NCBI GenBank assembly: GCA_951230915.1
Contig: OX579638.1
Span: 4,792,696-4,856,695, forward strand
Direction of reading: 5' to 3'
Source of the DNA: Antitrichia curtipendula
Taxonomy: Eukaryota > Streptophyta > Bryopsida > Hypnales > Leucodontaceae
Length of the DNA: 64,000 bases
Shown here: piece by piece, positions 37,901 through 50,380 of the stretch
How positions within the stretch are numbered: the stretch's first letter is position 1
Layout of the letters: the number at the start of each line of letters is the position of its first letter
Translations under genes and position numbers: made by a program
Notes under the pieces: model-generated
The model's input: the letters and a program-made list of their open reading frames with translations, nothing else
Database searches by the model: none
What the model was told of the DNA's origin: nothing

Positions 37901-38200
37901 TGAAGGGGAATGGAAACACCTGAATGAACAAACTGTACTGAGCTGCAATGCAGAACGGTAAACCGGGTTGTTTTTTTTGGCGACAGGCCACCTTGCGTGC
38001 CCTCCCAGCAGAGGTCGATATCGGGAGGGAGCTGGGCCCAATGGCCAAATGCTCTGACGGATTCGGCGAATATCGCCAGAAAAAAAAACACTGGTAAACC
38101 CGTCCCACGAAGTGCAACCAGCAGGCTGAAAACGCAGGTTCTCTGGGGTAAAAGTGAAATCTTGCCCCCCTATTTTGTGCCGTGTGTAGGGTGGGTTCTT
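37901..38200. repeat. GC-rich repeat remnant related to the hAT-type MITE
   Basis: The stretch near 38161 (GCCCCCCTATTTTGTGCCGTG) is the reverse complement of a block within the MITE at 43283-43518 (CACGGCACAAAATAGGGGGC). Inverted T/A-run blocks flank a CGATATCG palindrome near 38016 (TTTTTTTGGCGA at about 37971 and TCGCCAGAAAAAAA at about 38072). Ends and target duplication were not resolved. Confidence 0.4.
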
Positions 38201-38474
38201 AACCTTTACTAGCTAATTTGGGTCCTCTAATTGCAAATAAGAATTCAAAATTTTCTAATTTTTTTATGTGTGAAAAATAAAAATTCTGCATAAAAATTTA
38301 TGTGTGAAAATTCCTTCATTTTCCCCCAAGGATAAAATTCTTGCATTTTCACCGTGTTGGTACCACTTTGTGGAATGGGTTTAACATCCTACATTTGCAA
38401 TTGACCCCAAAAACTTAAAGCTTTTTTTTTCAAGTATATTTAAAAAAGAATATTACTTGGAACTTTAGGGTACT

Positions 38475-38700
38475 TTAACCTGTAAAGCCCTAAATTGCAT
38501 TTTTTTGGCAACATAGCAATTTTGGATAGCTCACTACAAATGGAATTTCTCTTTTCTTTTTCTTTGAAGTTTTCACGCAACATGTATGTGAGGAGTAGCT
38601 TTAAAGTTTCAACAATTTTCATAACTTTTGACTACATGGTTTAAAAGTTATTGTATGCTGTGTAGTTTCCATTGCTTGGCAACCAACCTTCATAACCGAG
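38475..38700 (+). mobile_element. TTAA-family element copy carrying the empty site
   Basis: It starts TTAACCTGTAAAGCCC at 38475 and parallels 9768-9897 plus 10628-10720. At 38601-38604 it has a single TTAA where the other copy carries the 730-bp insertion. The right end was not determined. Confidence 0.6.
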
Positions 38701-41100
38701 GTAGTCACTAAAATACTCTGATTATTGATCAGGATCAATAGGTGCATTATTTGTTTTTACATTTAACAGTGAAGCCATCCATCAAACCTTTCAGGTTTGC
38801 AGCATCCTTACAAGGTTAATGTTGAAATTTAGTACAAAAGCTTTCATACAAAAAATGAAAATGGGATAGATTTATAGCTTGATGAATTAGAATGTAGACA
38901 TATTATACCGGTATTTGACTACAAACCACATTCTTATTGAAAGAGACTTTGTTTAAAAAATAATTGAGTGACTAAAAAGCAATCATTTTTCTACAAATTT
39001 TATTATTATACGATTAGATTAGCAATGATTGATATTGTACATGTTTTGAGTTGAATCTAGATAAAAATAGAAGTTGCTACATAAAGATTTTAGAGTGTCC
39101 AAGTGACAATTTAGAAGTGACTTAATGATGAGAATAGGATTTTATATCTTTTAAAAACCATCAAAGAATATGGTCAAAATTAGGGCAACAATGTTATAGA
39201 AAGTTTAGGATAATATGCAAGTGAGTGAGATGATTATTATGAAATAATGTTTTGTCGATTTCAGAGTGAACTAATGGCATTGGATATTCTAGCAATAATT
39301 TCTACAAATTCATATTAAATTCTCACTTTGTTGGAAAAATAAATATTTAATTGGTATTCTTTTCTCTCACACTTTCCTAGGTGTAAGGAAAAAATTAATT
39401 TTCTCCCATTACTTAATCCCTAAATGCCAACAGTACCATATTTTAGTATCAACTAAAATTTGAAGTAAAAAAAAATCTTACTAAAGCATTATTTTTGGTA
39501 GATTTTTAAAATTTGAATAACCTTTAAATTTTATCTTTAAAATAAAAAGAATTGATTTAAATTAAATTGTTCATGATTTTTTAATTGAAGATTTTGTATA
39601 TGGTGTTCATTGCAAATCTTGATTACTTTAAGTGTTAGAGGCTCCTAAAGATGAAGGTGAATCTTAGAAGGATTGTGTTGAAAATCTATTAAAAAAAAAT
39701 TGAGAACAAAATTTGAAAGGACATAAATCAATTGTAGTTATGCATGTTATGTCTCTTAACTTTCTTTTTTTATGACCTCAATTTTAGATTTGACATGTAA
39801 AAAGAGGATATAAAGTCTTCAAATAAATTGTAGAGTTCTTAACACCTTCTTGATCAAGCATTGTAGTCTTTCAAATTATAAGCAATTCTTATGTGATCCA
39901 TAACACATTTAGTTTGAATTTGTACATATATAATTTTTTTTTAAATTGATAAAACTTATCAAAACTTGATCTTTTTGTTTAATTTTGAGTAAACTCCAAG
40001 AAGCTCACTATAAGGCCTTCTTCATTTAAGAGTTAGACGAAGCACACAAGAAATTGTTTCACAAATAGGGTCACTTATCTTAAACCTTCTCAAAAACTCC
40101 AAATACCAAATGAACATTAGAGAGAAAATCAAGCCTCAAGAGGGCCGCCAAAAAGTGACCAAACTAGTCTATTAATAAAAAATAGGCAACTTGACAAATC
40201 TAGCTGCACGGCAATGTCAACTTGTGTGAATTTCGCAAAGGACGTTAGGACTCAAAAGTGAAAGTGCAGCAAAGGTATGGTTAATAATCACCGGCTTCAA
40301 AGTACATGGTGATTAATTAGCAAATAAAACAAATGAAATCAAATGAACCAACTTTAGACGCTAATTACCTATATAATTAGACAACTCTGAAGTCTTCCAA
40401 TTAGCTTCCAAAGCCATTTAGTTTAATGTGTTCAAGGTGGAGAAGACAGTCTATTTATACAAATAGGGTAGTAGTAGGTAAAACAATCCATGTGGGATAC
40501 GTAAATTAGGATTAATAGAAGCACAACCGCTTTTAGTTAAGTTGAAAGCAAAAATTGTATTCAATGTAGAATTTCAAACCTCTTTTAGGCATAGTAGAAT
40601 GATTTTTTTCAAAAAACTTTATACTAAAAAAAGTTAGAAAAAAAAGTTAGTTTTTCTGTCAAAAAATCATTTTGAGGTTTTGAGACTCTAATAAAAAGCC
40701 ATAGACAAAATTTGGAGAGGGTGTTTGAAAATGTCAAAGAAAACATCAATTCTACTATGCCTAAATGAGGTTTGAAAATATTCCTTCCAACCCCTTTTAG
40801 AATTTTGTCCATAGCTTTTTAATGGAGTACCTAAACCTCAAACAGATTTTGGGAATACTATTGATATCAACATCTACATAGTCATCAATTGTGAACAAAG
40901 CTCAAGCCATAGTCTACAAAAGATGACAATCACAAATCCTAAAACTCGCACTTTAGAATGAAAAAGTTTTTTGAATCACAAAAAAAATGGCTTAAAATTG
41001 CACCTATATAATTTGTGCTCCAAAAGTATATACCCCTTGAATATGCTCCACTTCACTCCAAATTTTGCGTAACACATAACACATCAACATATATTCAATA
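38701..41100. other. AT-rich spacer with transposon remnants
   Basis: 40380-40850 resembles the arms of the large foldback elements at 44848-46055 and 55684-56843 (TCCATGTGGGATACGTAAATT, TTTTAGGCATAGTAGAATG, ACTATGCCTAAATGAGGT and CCATAGACAAAATTTGGAGAG-like blocks). It is a diverged third copy without recognised ends. No gene. Confidence 0.5.
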
Positions 41101-41109
41101 ACAAAATTT

Positions 41110-41673
41110 TGGATGTTTGGCACCTATTTCAAAATTTAGGTCAAATTTGGCCAAATTGATCAAATTCAAATTAATGTGCATCAAATTGCTCAAATTAAAT
41201 CAAACCATTGAAATTATATTCAATTGTTCATGTTTGCCTCAAAAAATGCTAAAGTTATTCAAATTAGGTTCTAAGTATGTCAAACTATTGACATTAGTTT
41301 ACATTCCATTGATAACATTTGACTCATATTGTTCAAATGAAACTCAAATTGCCCAAATTAGATCAAATGATGTTCAAATTGCTCAAATTAGGTCAAATTG
41401 TTGGCATTAAGCTCAAATTAGGTTAAATTGCTCCAATTTGACTCTAATTTTGTGAACCTCTTGAAATTAAGTTAAATTGAAACTCAAATTACACAATTTG
41501 TTCAAATGAAGTTCAAATTGCTCACATTAGGTTAAATTGTTGACATTAAGCTCAAATTAGGTCAAATTGCTCTAAGAATGCTCTAATTGCTCCAATTTGG
41601 CTCTAATTATGTCAATCTCTTGGAATTAAGTTAAATTAAAGCCCAAATTACACTCAAATTGTTCAAATGAAGC
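41110..41673. repeat. Low-order tandem array of CAAATT-rich units
   Basis: Variants of the block TTAGGTCAAATTGCTCAAATT (shown by TTAGGTCAAATTGCTC) recur many times with irregular spacing of about 20-60 bp. The array resumes after the element at 41674-42640 (TTACTCACATTAGGTCAAATTGCTC at 42641). The open frame at 41117-41410 is a by-product of this repeat. Confidence 0.75.
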
Positions 41674-42640
41674 TTAACCCTAGACCGCCCAAGAGGACAG
41701 AAAGTGTCTTCACATAGTTTTAAGTTAAATTCAAAGTACTGTAACTTTTGCATCCGATGTCCAAATGCAATAAAACTTGTTGGAGAATCTGCACCTTTTC
41801 TTCTAGTTTGTGTGGTAAAATTTTTAAATCAATATAATATGTAATGATTTTATGAAAGCCAATCGAAGTTCACAAGCTCAATTTGATTCACCAAAGTGCA
41901 CTTCATGGCTGCAACTTCGGGGGCTTGCATCTCCTTCATCCAATGTTCGATTTCAATAAAATTTGGTGGATTAAAATCCCTTGAAGTCTACTTATTGTGG
42001 TGAAATTTTCATGTCAATACAAGTTGTTTTGAATGTTTGGGAGCAATTCAAAATTCAAAATCCCGTCATTGTGCAACTACAATGAACTTTGGCGGCTTGT
42101 ATCTTCCTCATATAGTGTTTGATTTCAATAATTTTTTGGGGGGAAGTAGCGCATACTAGTCTAGTTAGTGTGGCTAAAATTTCACATCAATCGAAGAAGC
42201 TGTCAATGACTGAGAAGCATTCTATTAGAAGGAGGTTCAACTGTAGATGTGTTTTTTGCAACTTTTCTTGCCTATTTGTGACGTTTGCAAGTCATTTTGC
42301 AAACACATTGAGTCAATTGAATGAAATTTTTTTTCACCAATGCATTTGCGTGTTGGTTTTGAATCACTTTGTAGTTTAAAGTTTTTTCATTTGATTAGGT
42401 TTAGAGATCAAATTTGGCCTCTAAATGTGTTTTTAGGAAAATTTCAGAATTCTTTTTCAACACTAAAACATTATAATCTTGCAATCTATGCGGTCAAATG
42501 ACTTCAAATTTGGTACATGACATCTACAACATGTGTACTACATGATTGTACAGTTAAGATCTGTATAACTTAGTCACATTTAGATTTATAGCACTTCAAA
42601 AACAATACTATTTTTCACCCAAATTGTGATCTAGGGTTAA
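41674..42640. mobile_element. TTAA-flanked TIR element, 967 bp, inside a tandem array
   Basis: The left end is TTAACCCTAGACCGCCC and the right end is GTGATCTAGGGTTAA, so TIRs share at least TTAACCCTAGA. The flanks CAAATGAAGC and GTTACTCACATTAGG, joined through one TTAA, give a 29-base stretch that matches an intact array unit at about 41503 (CAAATGAAGTTCAAATTGCT then CACATTAGG) without any gap. No transposase frame is visible; the frame at 42119-42379 is short and unsupported. Confidence 0.75.
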
Positions 42641-43037
42641 GTTACTCACATTAGGTCAAATTGCTCAATGTTGAAACTCAATGTTCAAACCACCATTCTT
42701 TATATGAATTCAAATTTGCTCAAAATAAATGTAAAGAAGATACCTTGGGAGGTATTGTTGAGCTCAAGAACACCACCACTTGATAGATTTCTTCCTTCAC
42801 AACCAACGGTGACCAAAATTGAAGAATTGAAATGCAAATTTCTCAAATTGCAAAGACTTTGTAAATACTTTGTTGTGGAATCCAAAATTGCTTCAATCCA
42901 ACAAAAGTTTCAAATCATTTGATAGTAAGAATAGAACATTAGAATCGGGAACACTCAAAGCTTAGAAAATCATAGAATAGTGGAAGTGAAACAAAGTGTG
43001 AAGCCAAGAAAACCTTAACCTTCATAATATCATTGTA

Positions 43038-43136
43038 CCTCTGTAATTTCACAATCTTACATTGTGCGATATTACAGAGGTGCAAAGACCGTTGGAACTC
43101 TGTAATATCACACAGTGTAAATGTGATATTACAGAG
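43038..43136. repeat. Two adjacent hairpins sharing a CTCTGTAAT stem
   Basis: Hairpin 1 (43038-43080) has arms CCTCTGTAAT and ATTACAGAGG. Hairpin 2 (43098-43136) has 15-bp perfect arms CTCTGTAATATCACA and TGTGATATTACAGAG with a 9-base loop. The four arms are related to each other. Purpose unknown. Confidence 0.7.
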
Positions 43137-43282
43137 GACCTTGTGATTTTAGTAGAATGATAACGGAATTTTACTGCAAAGGGCAAAGTAAGCTTACATG
43201 ACCACCAACCACATTGATAGAGTTCTGCCGTTCATACAGTCTGCAATGAGGATGCACACAATTAGGAAGAGAAACTAAAAAT

Positions 43283-43518
43283 GGCCGGGGTGAACTGACC
43301 CCCTCGCTCGTACCCCTGGGAAAACCCTGAAATTTTTTATTTTCCATGCATAAATTTTTTTGCAAATTCTGAGTTCATATTTGCAATCAGAGGCCCCAAA
43401 TTAGCTAGGGGGATTCTAGAAAATAGATTTTACACGGCACAAAATAGGGGGCTTTTTTTTATGTGCACCCCTGGATGGACTTTGGCAGTACAAACGAGGG
43501 GGTCAGTTCACCCCGGCC
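43283..43518. mobile_element. hAT-type MITE, 236 bp, with 8-bp TSD
   Basis: The TIRs start GGCCGGGGTGAACTGACCCC at 43283 and are perfectly inverted over 24 bp at the right end (43495-43518). The identical octamer CTAAAAAT flanks both ends (43275-43282 and 43519-43526). An 8-bp duplication is the hallmark of hAT elements. The interior is GC-rich at the ends and holds no frame. The perfect TIRs and TSD suggest a fairly recent insertion. Confidence 0.88.
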
Positions 43519-43899
43519 CTAAAAATGTGCTCCCATCAATATGAGTACTGTTCAGAGTTACTGCAAATGAATGAGGGTTCAGTTCCTGGAATTGTGATCT
43601 GCTCCTGCTTTAAATTTGACTCACTTGAGTTGGGTTCCCTTCATTTATATGATTTTTCTCTAAATTTAAAAGGAGTAAAATTCTCTTTTAATTAGTACCC
43701 TGGCCTTCTTTCCAACGAGACATGAATGTCTCAAATACTTTACTGTATTTAGGGCAGGTTTTTTAGCTTCATCATTGCTAAATTATTGATCTTGAATGGA
43801 CTATGGAGTCATAGAATTCTTTATTAAACTTGGGTCACTAAATAAGGTCTTGAACCTAAAGTACATTCTCAAAAAAACTACAAGTACGTAAATCATTAG

Positions 43900-44205
43900 A
43901 TGATTTTTGGGGGTCTGGAGGGTCGTTTCGGGCCTGTTCCTGGCGCTGTTCCCCATGGCAGCAAAAGAACGGCCGCTGTCAGAATTTATTTTTTTGAAAA
44001 AAAAAAAAAAAAATCTTAAAATCTTAAAATGGAAAAACAAGATGAACAGTTTTTATTTTTATTTTTTATAAATATTTTTTCTGTATGACGTGGCAGTCGC
44101 TTGGCCACATCACGCAGCTGCTGCGGCACAGTTCCAGACAGTTTCGGAGTCTGGGAACCCTGGGAAACTCGCAGTCCTCCATAGGGGCTGAATAACATGT
44201 AATGT
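43900..44205 (-). repeat. Dispersed repeat, copy 2
   Basis: Reverse-orientation relative of 2078-2415: TTTTTGGGGGTCTGGAGGG, GGCCGCTGTCAGAATTT, an A/T-run centre, AGCTGCTGCGGCACAGTTCC and CTCCATAGGGGCTGAATAAC. The adjoining ACATGTAATGTAAGG block recurs at 44721, so the element may extend further. Confidence 0.6.
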
Positions 44206-44437
44206 AAGGGTGTGCACACAACAGGATGGTTTTTGAAAGAGAGAGCCCCAGTTTCCGCCTTATCAGCTCCCTTGCGTGGAGTGATGCTATTCATGCCGGC
44301 ATGGCACAGAGAAACCATACTCTCACCTTCTACGAGCACTGTAGCAAAGATAGACAGAGAGAGATTTGTCAAGATTTTCTCGATACGTGGTGCAAAAACG
44401 AGTTTTTTTGCTCCGGTAATTTCCACAGGCCTAGATG

Positions 44438-44608
44438 CACTACAAGAAAACAATGTCCGATTTGACACGTCCTAATTGACTAAAATGTTCGAATTGACAG
44501 AATTTTGTCAAAAAAATGTCCGAATTGACAAAAAATTGACAAAAAATGTCCAAATTGACAGAAAAATTGACAAAAAAATGTCCGAATTGACACTGCTCCC
44601 TTGTAGTG
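44438..44608. mobile_element. Miniature CACTA element, 171 bp
   Basis: It begins CACTACAAGAAAAC, the classic plant CACTA/EnSpm terminus, and ends CCCTTGTAGTG. The TIR is CACTACAAG. The triplet ATG occurs directly at both ends (44435-44437 and 44609-44611), matching the 3-bp duplication of this superfamily. The interior is almost wholly subterminal repeats: AATGTCCGAATTGACA and AAAAATTGACA variants, as expected for transposase-binding arrays. It cannot encode a transposase. Confidence 0.88.
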
Positions 44609-44847
44609 ATGGCACTTGACTCTTAGCCTCCCGCCCAGGTTGAACTGTTCGTTAGAGCCGGACTGATTGTTTTCTTCCCCCTTCTCACCTTTTAATTGAC
44701 ACCATTCTTTGGGAAAAAACAACATGTAATGTAAGGTCCATATCATGCGTCCTCAATACCTACTACAACTAGGAACCCTGAAAGGACAGGGCCATGACCA
44801 CGGATTCAGGCATCCCAATCCTTCATTTCAGTGTTTCTTGTCATTTA

Positions 44848-46055
44848 CATAACATTCAAGAGCCTTTAGAGAGGCTGCCTTTGCCTCTCTGAAGTCTTCA
44901 TCCACGAAATGCATCCAAGTATTATTAATGTAAGCTTCAGGACCGAGACAATGACAGTACATTTATGGTGCGATCTATTTTTTTGGCTAATTCTAGGACA
45001 AAATATACAAAAAAATAATTTTAGAGATAGATGTTCTGTCAAAACCCAAAGAATTTATTGAATATTATACCAAAGAAATCTAACCATTTGTCATCAGTAA
45101 CTTATTTTGAGTTTCTTTTAGAAAAGAGAAGCTCTTTATGTACACTTGGGGTGGTAGGAGATAGAACAATCCATGTGGGATATGTAATTTAGAGTTTGTA
45201 ATTTCTCAACCGCTCATAGTTAAGTCTAAAGTAGGAATTGTGTTAAAATTATAATTACAGACCTCATTTAGGCATAGTGGAATATTTTTTTTCAAAAACA
45301 TTTGAACTAAAAAATGTTGGGGAATCAAGCTAGGTTTTATCTCCAAAAATCCGTTTTAGATTTAGATCTTCCACTCAAAAGTTATGGACAAATTTCAGAG
45401 AGGATGTATGAAAATGTCAAAAAAAAATCCTTTCAAATCCCTCTATGAAATTTGTCTATAACTTTTGAGTGGAAGATTACAATCTCAAACGGATTTTTGG
45501 AGATGAAATTTAATTTGATTCTCCAACTCATTTTAGTTCAAAATATTTTGGAAAAAATTATTTTACTATGCCTAAATGAGGTCTAAAATTATAGTTTTAA
45601 CACAATTCCTACTTTAGACTTAACTATGAGCGGTTGAGAAATTACAAACTCTAAATTACATATCCCACATGGGTTGTTCTACCTCCTACCACCCCATATG
45701 TACATAACGAATTGTCTTCTAATTCCAAATCACAAAACATGAATGGCTTTTAAAGCAATGTAAGAGAATTGAAACATTGATATTATTGACTTCAATGAAT
45801 TGACTGTCATTTGCTTAAAGCTATTCATTTGTCTACTATTTAAATTAAAGGTGTTCAATTTCCCAGTAACCCGATTGTGCAGTCATGACCTTGGCACTGA
45901 GCAGAAGTTTGACATTACTGACGCGTGGCTTATTAGCTAATTTGGGGTGTGGAATATTCCACACCATTTCATCCTTTTGGATGAAATGATGTGGAATATA
46001 CCACATCATTCCGTTAGAGGCAAGGCAGCTGCTCTCACAGCTCATGAATGTTATG
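44848..46055. mobile_element. Large foldback element 1, 1208 bp
   Basis: Ends are CATAACATTCAAGAGC and GCTCATGAATGTTATG. The dinucleotide TA flanks both sides. Left-half blocks (CATGTGGGATATGTAATTTA, CTCAACCGCTCATAGTTAAG, CTCATTTAGGCATAGT) reappear inverted in the right half (45.55-45.68 kb), so most of the element can fold into one long hairpin. A smaller near-perfect hairpin sits at about 45951-46000 (ATTCCACACCATTTCATCC opposite GGATGAAATGATGTGGAAT). No transposase. Copy 2 is at 55684-56843 in the opposite orientation. Confidence 0.8.
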
Positions 46056-49000
46056 TAGCAACTATATATGCATGAATGAAATTTCCTTTCTTTCTTTTTC
46101 AGAGATGGAATCACATGTCTTCTGTGAGTCATAAGTAAGGTAGGGATCTGTAAAAGTGACCTGTCTCTAAAAGCAACCTCTAACACGGAGGTACATTTTA
46201 CTTTCTTCAATGTATCAACGTTGTACATTTCAAGAGCGGGGCGCTATTAGAAACCACAGCATTTCAACTTCAAAAATTTGTAACTAATTCCACAAAGGTC
46301 CAAAAAATATAAAACAACTTGAATTAGATGTCAAATCCATTTTACTTCTTAGTAAAATTTAGTGAAAATTGTTTAAAGGAGTTTAGCTTCCTTGAAAATG
46401 CAATCAGCTCTTAAAGAGTTGCTTTAACAGACTCCTACCTTATTTCAAATTTTTTGGGGAAAATTTTGAAACTACTAAGGTAAGAGGCTCAGAAATGGCA
46501 CATCTAAAGGCTGGTCTGCCTTTTTGTGTATTTCATTGGACGGGTATTATGTTAGCTCATTTTTCAGACAAAGAGAAATAGATGAGGAATCTAATACAAG
46601 TGATTTTGTATTTTTCCAAGCATTTTTGAATTAATTATGAATTTTCAAACGAGTTGGGTCATAGGTCCCTATTTGTGACCCTAGGTCTTTTATAAACAAT
46701 TCACTTGCAATTTTAAAGAAAGATGGGGAAAGTGAATGATTGACTCTTGCAATTGATAATGTTTTTTCCCTTGATTCATTCAATGACTACATGTCAATTT
46801 TAGAACCAACTCATGTCCATTTCATGGCCTCCTACCATTATAGGGTCCGTTCTTAATACCTGCTCCATTTCAGAGCCTCTTACCTTAGTCATTCTTTAAC
46901 CATGAAAGTCATACCCACTAGAACCACAACATTATTGTGCCATAACATTTGCATGCGGGCACCAATTGAAATAAATATTATATTCCCCAAAAGGTATTAT
47001 GTTTTTCCTATTTTAAAAAAAATCATTAAATCATTAAAAAAATTCATACCATAGGAACCTATCCAAATAAAATATTAAAAATGCTACTTTTTTAATACCA
47101 AACATAGATAAATTGTAATTTGAAATAGTAAATTTGACTCCAGAGTGCCACAAAAACTCCATAAAATTAATGAAACACTAGAAAATATTGAAGTTTGTTT
47201 AGTATTTTTTAATTTCTTGAAATAACTTATACAAAATATTAATCACAAAATATTGACTCTATAACGAATGTGAAATACAATTTCCTCTATTTGATGTCTG
47301 TGATTAATAAATCTTCATTCTATAAACTCCATTCAATTTTTAAAATCAAACAAAAACATCTATCTTATATTTTTCAAACATAATTCTTTATTTGATACAA
47401 TCTAGCTATATGTTTTAGAGTATTTGGTACAATTTTGAAGTCACCATGAATTTTGGAAAATCAATTTTTTTTAAAAAGTCATTGACGACATATATTCAAA
47501 TATTAACTCACTTCTTAATGATATAGATCATAATTGTGAAAAATGTAATATTGGTTATGCTAAAAAAATCAAGTACATTATTTTTGTGGAAATATGATAT
47601 AAAATCTAAAGCTATGGTTAATCCCTCAAGGCCTGTGAGGACATAATGAGTCCCCTTCAAATTTTGATTGCAAATTTGGAAAAATGAAAATAAAATATCA
47701 TTATTTTTCAATCAAATTTTTTATAGTGAAGTTCCTACGTACTTGCAACACTCTTTGATTTTCTAAATTTCTAAATGTGTAATCTTACAAAATCAAATTT
47801 TTAAAAGATTCGCACAAAAAAGGGGTAGACCAAATTTAGGCTATATGACAAGAGTGGAATATGATGTGAGTGGAATAGGTTGAAGAAATCCACTTTGTCA
47901 TAAAACTTGAAAACGTTAGAAAATAGTGTTTTGATTGGATGAAATAGTAACTCAATATTTATTTCTTAACATTATTGAAATTAGTGCATCCAATCTTGGA
48001 GGTCCTAATTATGAAAGAATTAGGATGGTTTCAAAAATTTGTAAGGATATTGTAAAAACTACATCAATAATATCTACCATAGGATATTAAAAATGAAACA
48101 AAAATATTTCTAAATATTTTATAGTGTCAAGTTGGTTCAACTTTGACTATTTCACAACTTCATATTTGAAGATGTATAGTGCTTAAAGAGGAAAAAAATT
48201 GTTCATTTTTTAAAATCTAAAAAGGATGCATTTGCTTTAGGTTTCAGTTCAATTTTTAATTCTTGAAAAAACATAACCTTCATTCTTTATAAATTTTATT
48301 CTTAAAAGGACGTGTTATTTTTATAATAATAATCATAAAAAAACCTTGTCGTACATAGTTGTTTCAGTATGTAAAATTCAACTATCAATATTGTCAAATT
48401 TAATTCCAAATATGATAAATAGACTACTCTTTATTTTTGTATGATTAAAAATTAAAAATTTCACACACATACAAACATTTCCAAATAATGTTTTGAAGAA
48501 GTTGAGAGGCCTCAAGGGTTCAAAAATTATATCCATGTAATTTCTTCACAACATGCAAATGCAATAAATTGTAAATTCCAATTTATAATTTTTTAAAGCA
48601 AAAATTAATCTCAAACTCTTGGTGAATTTGCACTTTACTAATTGGTTATCCTTGAATGCAATAGAAATTACTTCAATGACTTAAAGTAGCAACACCCATA
48701 ATCGTTAATTTAAGGATTTGCAACATGATGTTTCCTAGTACACATCCAACAAATTATTGGACCTTACTAGCAAGAGAAAATAATTCTAGTGCACTTTTAA
48801 ATATATTATTTGGACACTATGAGTATAAGTTATAAATTTTTAAAGAGCCGACTATAAATGCACCTAATACCGACATTAGGGTCTGATATTCATATGTAGT
48901 ATATATTTGTAATCACATCTATTCACCTTCCAAGATTTTTCAAGATTTTAGAAGAGACAATGTCGGGTTAAGAGGCCTTCACCTTGGAAAAAATGTTGGA

Positions 49001-50380
49001 TTCCTGGCTGCAACCAAAATCAGCCTAAGATATGAGGGTGGAAAATAATAAGGTGTGCTACCTTAAAGTAAAATAAACATGTTGTCTACAATATAGAATC
49101 TTATAGTATATCGATTGGATAGAATATTATATACAAAAATAAATGACTTTGTATATAAAGTATATATTTATTATATATTAATATTTGTATGGTACATATT
49201 ATTTGAGTATATACATATTTGTAAATACCATGTATAATTACTATATTAGTGCAAATATCATATCAATAGAAATATTATACATATAAAATAAAAGTCTTCA
49301 TATTCACATAAACTATATATAGATATCGTATAAGTCATGTACCAACCCGAACCCTTTTACAAAACTTCATAAGATTGTAGTTAGACTTTAAATACATGTC
49401 ATATCTTCTCCATAACTCCAAATCTAGAGTGTCTTAAATTTTTGAAAAGCCAAGAAAATATAGTACAACATTTAAAAAAATCAAAGCAAAGGAAGATATT
49501 GTCCGTTTGTTATAACTTGTTGAAAACCGCTCTGTCAAATTTATTGGCAGTTGAATGTCTCTCCACTTCAAGATATCATAAAAGCTCATAATCTCATAAA
49601 AGCTCCAAATTCTTTATATCATATCTTCTTATAAATCTGACTTTATAAATTATAATATACATCCTCCAAAAATCTTAGCTCAAAAAGATAAAAACTCTTA
49701 TTTCAATGTTTTGCCAAAGTAGGGACTAACTCTAAGATTTAGTTTCAGAAACTATTCTACACCTCTTTTACTATCACACTTATAACTCTTTCAAAACAAC
49801 TCCAAACTAAGAGTGCTATAACTTCTTAGAAAGCTATAAACTTTATACACAACCAATCTAAAATTCAAAGCCAAAAACACTTTAACCAAACCTCTACAAG
49901 ATCTCAAAGTTTTGGTCTTGGATCTTAATAGGCAACAGACATTCTTTCACTCCATCTCTCATAACTTTTAGAATAAAAACAACAAGAAGTACAATCTCAC
50001 AAATTTAATTCCAAAATTTGCAATACATATTGAGTTCTTTCTCTCCAAATTCACAGCACTCCCCAAACTAATTATGAAGGAAGAAGAAGAAGACCCCAAT
50101 TCCTTGTCCAACCTCAAAGGCCACATCAACCCATGCCTAGGCCACATGGACAACTTTAAGCCAATTGTCTACCCTTTTTTATTTTCCTAAATCCTTATCT
50201 ACCCCTTTAACTAGCCAAATAATCTCTTAATTCCATTTAAAAGGTTAACTATCTTCATCTTTTTCTCCTTCAACTTTAAACATATCAAATAACTTTTAGA
50301 AATATTTCTAAACACAAAACCAAAACAATTAGGATCAAATATATATATCTACTAGAGGTAAACAAAAATAGAGCTTCAAG
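46056..50380. other. AT-rich spacer
   Basis: More than 4 kb with only short frames of low-complexity composition and (TA)-rich stretches around 49.1-49.3 kb. No gene, RNA or complete transposon recognised. Confidence 0.5.
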
